Shown here: in pieces, positions 6,249 to 10,062 of the stretch | Layout: each line of letters opens with the position of its first letter | Numbering within the stretch: position 1 is the stretch's first letter | Origin: BOG-1363 sp043775355 | Lineage (GTDB): Bacteria > Planctomycetota > UBA11346 | Direction: 5' to 3' | Assembly: GCA_043775355.1 (NCBI GenBank) | Contig: JAYVSL010000039.1 | Span: 1 to 10,062, forward strand | Length of the DNA stretch: 10,062 bases | Notes under the pieces: generated by a model | Database searches by the model: none | Told to the model about the DNA's origin: nothing | Seen by the model: the letters and a program-made list of their open reading frames with translations, nothing else | Made by a program: the position numbers and the translations under genes

Positions 6249-7070
6249 TCAAAGTCCCAGCACGTGATCCATGGTGTAGCGTCCTGCTTTTTGGCGTCCC
6301 ATAAAGGCGGCCGCGCGCAGTGCGCCTTTGACAAAAATATCACGGCTATGAGCGACGTGCGACAGCGTCACGCGTTCACCATTGCCGACGTAATGCACGG
6401 TATGATCGCCGACCACGTCGCCCATGCGCAGCGCGTGCACGCCGATTTCGCCCTTGGTCCGCGCGCCGGTTTGACCTTGGCGGCCATGACGCAGATCGCT
6501 GCGCGTGCGATGCGTCGCGGCGCAAATGGCGTCGGTAATGCCGAACGCGGTGCCGGACGGCGCGTCGACTTTTTGATTGTGATGGGCTTCCACCACTTCG
6601 ATGTCGTATTCCAAGCCCAGCGTGCGCGCGATCTGCGCGGCGACGCGGAAAACCACGTTGACGCCCACGCTCATGTTTGGCGCGTGCAGCACCGGCGCCG
6701 ATTTCATCACTAAACTGATCCCCTCTTCCAATTCATTCGGCGAAATGCCGGTGGTGCCGCTGACCAACGCCATCTGATGCTGCGCACAATGAATCGTGAG
6801 CGGTTTCCAACCTTGATGACTGCTGAAATCGATTACCACGGCGCCTGCCTCGACCGGCATATCGACCAACAATGGCGCATCGCTAGGAATACCCAGATCG
6901 CGCAGGCGACCCTTCACCTTGTCGACTCCAGCGACGATACGCAGACCGGGCTCATTCGCTGCCAAGGTCAAAATGCGGCTGCCCATGCGTCCGGCAGCGC
7001 CGTTGACGATGATGGGAACTGGCTGGTTGGCGGTCAAAGCGGTAAAACGATTGGATTGGTGGATGGCCAT
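6249..7070 (-). CDS. dapB: 4-hydroxy-tetrahydrodipicolinate reductase
   Basis: A complete 273-residue DapB. It reduces 4-hydroxy-tetrahydrodipicolinate to tetrahydrodipicolinate with NAD(P)H, in the diaminopimelate route to lysine and the peptidoglycan cross-link. The N-terminal Rossmann motif is VNGAAGRMG (22-30), with D50 following the second strand. VSGTTG (103-108) and HAPNMSVGVNV (129-139) are family blocks, and EAHHNQKVDAPSGTA (161-175) holds the catalytic His-His pair (163, 164) and the substrate lysine K167. The C-terminal SHVAHSRDIFVKGALRAA block is also conserved. The initiator shown gives a roughly 17-residue lead before the fold; no strong Shine-Dalgarno precedes it. The gene is divergent from the DUF445 gene and probably leads the run that continues into GT9. 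Confidence 0.96.
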   Translation of the reverse strand: MAIHQSNRFTALTANQPVPIIVNGAAGRMGSRILTLAANEPGLRIVAGVDKVKGRLRDLGIPSDAPLLVDMPVEAGAVVIDFSSHQGWKPLTIHCAQHQMALVSGTTGISPNELEEGISLVMKSAPVLHAPNMSVGVNVVFRVAAQIARTLGLEYDIEVVEAHHNQKVDAPSGTAFGITDAICAATHRTRSDLRHGRQGQTGARTKGEIGVHALRMGDVVGDHTVHYVGNGERVTLSHVAHSRDIFVKGALRAAAFMGRQKAGRYTMDHVLGL

Positions 7071-7262
7071 GGGCGGGGATAATGGAGGGACCGGGGAAAC
7101 TGGCCAGAGGGTTTGAGCTACCCGCAGCGGCGGTGACTACAAACCGGCGGCGAAACGATGCGACAGCAAGTGAACTGTTAGAGACGGCCCATTCTGCGGT
7201 CCGCCAATTGACCACCTGCTTCCGCCGACGATGACACCCACCCCAACGATGGAGGGATGATC
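7071..7262. other. Divergent intergenic region between dapB and the DUF445 gene
   Basis: The 192 bases must hold both divergent promoters. I found no convincing -35/-10 pair: TTGACC at 7208-7213 on the plus strand has no good -10 at the expected distance. There is an eight-base palindrome CTGGCCAG (7100-7107) and a possible GGTTTG/CAAACC stem enclosing CCGC/GCGG in the dapB leader. I see no conserved lysine riboswitch features and no tRNA. Confidence 0.5.
7251..7256 (+). promoter_or_regulatory. Ribosome binding site of the DUF445 gene
   Basis: GGAGGG is the strongest Shine-Dalgarno in the window. It abuts an ATG at 7257 but sits six bases before a second in-frame ATG at 7263, so initiation at 7263 is favoured. 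Confidence 0.7.
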
Positions 7263-7865
7263 ATGGATTGGGTCTCATGGGTAATGCTACCAACGGTTGG
7301 CGGAGCAATCGGCTGGGCGACCAATTGGGTCGCGATCAAAATGCTGTTCCATCCGCGCAAGCCGAAGTGGGGCCTGCATGGTTTATTGCCGCGTCGGCAA
7401 AACGAACTGGCCGCCAGCGTGGGCGATGTGGTTGGCAAAGAACTGGTGCCAACCGACGAGCTATTGAAGGGACTCGACGGTATTGATCTGACGCCGCACC
7501 TTGGCGAACTGCTTGACCAAGCGATCACGACCAAACTGGAAGACATCAAACGCATTCCGCTGATCGGATCACTGGTCACCGCCGAACGCATTGCTGGCAT
7601 TCGCGATTCGGTGCTGCGTCAACTGGTTGAAAAACAACCCGTGTTAATCGCGCGCTTTAAAGAAGTCATCAAAGAGCGCATCGATATCGGTAAGATCGCC
7701 AAAGAAAAATTGGCGTCGTTTGATCTCGACCGACTCGAACGCATCGTCAACCACATCGCCAGCAAAGAATTTCGCGCTATCGAATGGTGGGGACTCGTTC
7801 TCGGTTTTATTATTGGCCTATTTCAGGCAGGTCTGTTGGAGTTCATTCGTTATATGAATGGATGA
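7263..7865 (+). CDS. DUF445-family membrane protein, short form
   Basis: A 200-residue protein of the DUF445 (YheB/YtwF-like) family, function unknown. The family signature is at the N-terminus: GGAIGWATNWVAIKMLFHP (13-31), inside the first membrane segment, followed by WGLHGLLPRRQNELA. The middle (about 45-165) is a charged, mostly helical region with regularly spaced Asp/Glu/Lys, including LTPHLGELLDQAI. A second membrane segment, WWGLVLGFIIGLFQAGLLEF (175-194), closes the protein, a typical DUF445 ending. Helices at both ends suggest a protein anchored at both termini with a soluble helical body. Related proteins in Bacillus are longer, so this is a single-unit form. Start chosen at 7263 because GGAGGG has correct spacing to it; ATG 7257 would add two residues. 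Confidence 0.88.
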   Translation: MDWVSWVMLPTVGGAIGWATNWVAIKMLFHPRKPKWGLHGLLPRRQNELAASVGDVVGKELVPTDELLKGLDGIDLTPHLGELLDQAITTKLEDIKRIPLIGSLVTAERIAGIRDSVLRQLVEKQPVLIARFKEVIKERIDIGKIAKEKLASFDLDRLERIVNHIASKEFRAIEWWGLVLGFIIGLFQAGLLEFIRYMNG

Positions 7866-7917
7866 TGGAGTCGCAGACAGCTCACTCATCAACCAGCGAC
7901 CGATTTCCAACGATATC

Positions 7918-7959
7918 AAAAGAACCAAACCGCCGTTTACACGGCGGTTTGGTTCTTTT
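7918..7959. terminator. Bidirectional intrinsic terminator between convergent genes
   Basis: A perfect 19-base inverted repeat (7918-7936 and 7941-7959) with a four-base loop TTAC. The stem has a GC core (ACCGCCGT/ACGGCGGT) and ends in A4 on one side and T4 on the other, so either strand gives a hairpin closing with a U-rich tail. It lies 53 bases after the DUF445 stop and 46 bases past the ThuA-like stop, and so probably ends both transcripts. Confidence 0.85.
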
Positions 7960-7968
7960 ATTCACCTT

Positions 7969-7998
7969 GATTCGTCGGCGATACATCGCCGACGAATC
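7969..7998. terminator. Second perfect hairpin beside the ThuA-like gene
   Basis: Arms at 7969-7982 and 7985-7998 are perfectly complementary over 14 bases (GATTCGTCGGCGAT and its complement), effectively closing on a short loop. It lies seven bases past the ThuA-like stop codon on the minus strand. A T-rich stretch follows only on the plus strand (GTTATTCTATTT), so it could be a second plus-strand terminator or a 3' stabilising stem for the ThuA-like mRNA. Confidence 0.6.
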
Positions 7999-8004
7999 GT
8001 TATT

Positions 8005-9033
8005 CTATTTATAAGCCGAGATTGGTTTCGCCACGACGCCGAGTTCCTTATAGTCAAAGCCCGTATCGATTGGCTTATAGGTGCCAATGACATCAACGCT
8101 GCGAGTTGCGGTAATAGCTGATTCCATTCCCATTCCCCAATAACCAGCATTGATGACGAGTCGGCGCAAATCAGCGCATTCAAAATCAGTGCCGCTGCCC
8201 ATGGTGCAATGAAATACGCGGGCGGTTTTGCCGTCACTGGTCTGCCAATTCTTAAACCAGACGACTGGCAGTGGTTCCAATTTAGGGTTCGGTGCATCGT
8301 CGTGTTTGCGGCCCATGAGGGGCTGGCCCCAAATCAGGGCGGTACAATCAGCAGGCAGGCTACCGCCTGTTTTGTAAGTCCGATACACGTCAGATGGGCC
8401 CCAAACGTCGGTCACGCCGATCAGAATCGGATGATCTTTTTGTTCAGGTACGATGATTCCGCGCGTAGAGTCAGCGTGATAGCGGCCATGATGTCCCATG
8501 AATGATCCGCCAAGCAGTTGATTGCCCCAATCAACCTGCTTGCCGTTTATCTTGTAAGGCAACGACGCGTGAAAACCGTGGTTGGTGGTACGCAAGGCGA
8601 TGAAGGGTTTTCCCGAATCCACATACTTCACAATAAGTTCGCGTTCCGCCATCGGCAGCGTCAGCAGTCGAGTAAAGAAAATGACCAGATCGGCAGAGGC
8701 TAATTGTTCCAGGCCAGGAATATGATGTTCCTTAAGCTTCTGACCTTTTTCAGGGTAGACCGGCATGGTGGGATCGACTTCACCTTTGTCATTCACGGCG
8801 AATAATACCGTGCAATCGAAACCGTGATGCGTGCTCAGAATTTTCGCCATCATCGGCATCGACTGTTCACTGCGGTATTCTTGATCGGCAGCGATCAAGA
8901 CGATCTTCTTGCCCTTGCCTGGCCCCTCGCCACCGGCGTAGGTTAGCCATTGCACTTCGTCTTCGGCCTGGGCATGAGCGCAGGATAAGATGAGAGCAGC
9001 GAAACAGAACAAGCGTTGAAAATAATTGATCAT
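8005..9033 (-). CDS. ThuA-like secreted protein (trehalose-utilisation-type domain)
   Basis: A complete 342-residue protein with a cleavable signal peptide (hydrophobic FCFAALILSCAHAQA, 9-23). It has the ThuA fold, a class I glutamine-amidotransferase-like Rossmann domain without a clear catalytic triad. KKIVLIAADQEYRSEQSMPM (42-61) is the first strand and loop. SADLVIFFTRLLTLP (113-127) is followed by FIALRTTNHGF (144-154), the family hallmark. GNQLLGGSFMGHHGR (170-184) follows, and GGSLPADCTALIWGQPLMG (223-241) and ARVFHCTMGSGTDFE (271-285) complete the fold. The family occurs next to sugar oxidoreductases in many PVC bacteria and is implicated in sugar (disaccharide) catabolism, but the reaction is not established. 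Here it lies 21 bases after a sugar-dehydrogenase-like propeller gene on the same strand, probably one operon. Confidence 0.92.
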   Translation of the reverse strand: MINYFQRLFCFAALILSCAHAQAEDEVQWLTYAGGEGPGKGKKIVLIAADQEYRSEQSMPMMAKILSTHHGFDCTVLFAVNDKGEVDPTMPVYPEKGQKLKEHHIPGLEQLASADLVIFFTRLLTLPMAERELIVKYVDSGKPFIALRTTNHGFHASLPYKINGKQVDWGNQLLGGSFMGHHGRYHADSTRGIIVPEQKDHPILIGVTDVWGPSDVYRTYKTGGSLPADCTALIWGQPLMGRKHDDAPNPKLEPLPVVWFKNWQTSDGKTARVFHCTMGSGTDFECADLRRLVINAGYWGMGMESAITATRSVDVIGTYKPIDTGFDYKELGVVAKPISAYK

Positions 9034-9054
9034 GGTTGTACTCGAAGTGAGGGT

Positions 9055-10062
9055 CTATTTTTTCGGTATTTCGTTTACCGTATAATAGGCCTTATTGTGG
9101 ACCAGATGGCGAGCATCTGGCGAGATCATATTTGTGAGATCGAAGGCGTGGATATGGTCTTCCATTATTTTTTCCAGGTGCACGTACACGGAAAGCCCAT
9201 CCGCTGACGGGACCGCCTCTGTTACGCGAGCGGTCGTATGATCGACCTCCGGGCTGCCGTAGGCCCCATGGTAAATGTAAGTAAAAGTGGTGACTTTGTA
9301 GGTGTCGGTCATGGCTGCGACTTTTTTGTCGACCGGCTTGGTAAAGGTCAGCAGGAAGCCGTCGGGCTTAATGTTGATCTGTTTGATTTCAAACGGCACC
9401 ACGCCATTCCAGTCGATACGCTGCAGCGAAAATGGTTCGGTTCCACGCACCGGCCATTGCGTATTGGTGGTGAATCCACCGACCACCAGCTGGCCCTTAG
9501 GTGAAAATTGGACATTCATAATTCCGGATGCCAGGCCCTCACGGAATGGATAGCAGGCGCCTTGCCACACGCCGTTGATTTGCTCGGTAGTTACACGCAT
9601 GACGATGCTGAGCGAATAATCGCCGATAAATATTTGGTCATCAAAGGGACCAAATTTACCGCCGGTGTTATTCAGCCGGAAGCCAGAGACGGATCGCCCC
9701 ATCTTGATGTAAGGGAACATCACCACTGGCGGAACTAACTCTTTCACTCGTTTCTTTTCAATGCCCATGCGCGAATCGCTTTTGGGCGTGAACTCGGGAA
9801 CCTTAACATTTGGGGCATATGGATACCAATTGTAACTTGCAGGATGTCCGAGGAAGCCCCCCTCTTTCAGGTGCTTCAACGAACAACAGCCATTCCATGG
9901 GCCCTGGCTCTCAATCGCCAACATGACACCTTCTTTGTTCGCGCTGACACCCGCAGGACTTCGCAGTCCACTGCACACCGGAATCATTTTTCCGTCTGGC
10001 GTCACTTTGACGGCCCAGCCACGAAACAGATTGTGCGATTCATAAGAGCTGCTCAGTCCAAG
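9055..10062 (-). CDS. PQQ-sugar-dehydrogenase-like beta-propeller protein, C-terminal part (DUF7133-type)
   Basis: An open frame of 335 codons cut at the right edge; the visible part is the C-terminal portion only. SGLRSPAGV (31-39) matches the 'GLRSP-G' turn of glucose-dehydrogenase-like propellers, followed by ESQGPWNG and GHPASYNW (72-79). GPFDDQIFIGDYSLSIVMRV covers propeller blades. After the propeller, FLLTFTKPVDKK and TFTYIYHGAYGSPEVD (260-274) and the closing AYYTVNEIP are hallmarks of large exported dehydrogenase-like proteins of planctomycetes and verrucomicrobia. Calcium, PQQ or heme ligands cannot be judged without the N-terminus; no CxxCH motif is visible here. The frame upstream of the internal GTG at 10005 stays open and homologous to base 10062, so the real start lies outside. 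It precedes the ThuA-like gene by 21 bases. Confidence 0.85.
   Translation of the reverse strand, partial: LGLSSSYESHNLFRGWAVKVTPDGKMIPVCSGLRSPAGVSANKEGVMLAIESQGPWNGCCSLKHLKEGGFLGHPASYNWYPYAPNVKVPEFTPKSDSRMGIEKKRVKELVPPVVMFPYIKMGRSVSGFRLNNTGGKFGPFDDQIFIGDYSLSIVMRVTTEQINGVWQGACYPFREGLASGIMNVQFSPKGQLVVGGFTTNTQWPVRGTEPFSLQRIDWNGVVPFEIKQINIKPDGFLLTFTKPVDKKVAAMTDTYKVTTFTYIYHGAYGSPEVDHTTARVTEAVPSADGLSVYVHLEKIMEDHIHAFDLTNMISPDARHLVHNKAYYTVNEIPKK

Noticed and set aside
7071..7250. A lysine riboswitch or other known leader upstream of dapB
   Set aside because: The conserved core sequences of the lysine riboswitch are not visible, and only short weak stems were found.
7257..7262. Upstream ATG as the start of the DUF445 gene
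   Set aside because: It leaves only one base or none between GGAGGG and the ATG; 7263 has normal spacing. The difference is only two residues.
1..10062. tRNA, rRNA, CRISPR array, insertion sequence or phage attachment site
   Set aside because: Intergenic spaces are all under about 200 bases and show no cloverleaf with tRNA consensus arms, no regularly spaced repeats and no transposase or integrase motif.

Overview
The window reads as an ordinary chromosomal segment from a Gram-negative bacterium of the PVC group (Planctomycetota, Verrucomicrobiota, Lentisphaerota and relatives). This assignment is inference. It rests on three things: a ThuA-like secreted protein paired with a sugar-dehydrogenase-type propeller protein, a large exported protein with an internal pseudopilin-like segment and a C-terminal GDAHVQWI motif resembling the H-X9-DG proteins of these phyla, and an ADP-heptose-type glycosyltransferase that implies an LPS outer membrane. 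No mobile element, phage gene, CRISPR array, tRNA or rRNA was seen. Coding density is high, and the longest gap between genes is about 190 bases.

Layout. From 1 to 7070 every gene is on the minus strand, so transcription runs right to left. In that order the genes are dapB (lysine and peptidoglycan precursor synthesis), a GT9 heptosyltransferase-like gene 18 bases later, a Cu-Zn superoxide dismutase lipoprotein, a 648-residue exported protein of unknown function, a RlmI-like SAM methyltransferase, a LacI-family regulator, and the 5' end of a GH63-type glucosidase that runs off the left edge. A 192-base divergent intergenic region separates dapB from a plus-strand DUF445 membrane protein (7263-7865). 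That gene converges on a minus-strand pair, a ThuA-like secreted protein (8005-9033) preceded by a PQQ-sugar-dehydrogenase-like protein that is cut by the right edge. Two strong hairpins sit between the convergent genes and are a likely bidirectional terminator.

Functionally there are three small themes: cell-envelope building (dapB, GT9), envelope stress defence (periplasmic SOD lipoprotein), and carbohydrate use (LacI regulator with GH63 glucosidase; ThuA with a dehydrogenase-type propeller). The first two lie in one co-oriented run, but the gaps of about 65 to 110 bases make it unclear whether it is one transcript.

I found no convincing new multi-gene system. The points most worth a second look are the 648-residue protein with its internal pilin-like segment, the SOD that lacks both cysteines of the usual disulfide but has a Cys/His-rich N-terminus and an extra CC pair, and a 69-base cloverleaf-like inverted-repeat element between lacI and the glucosidase gene.
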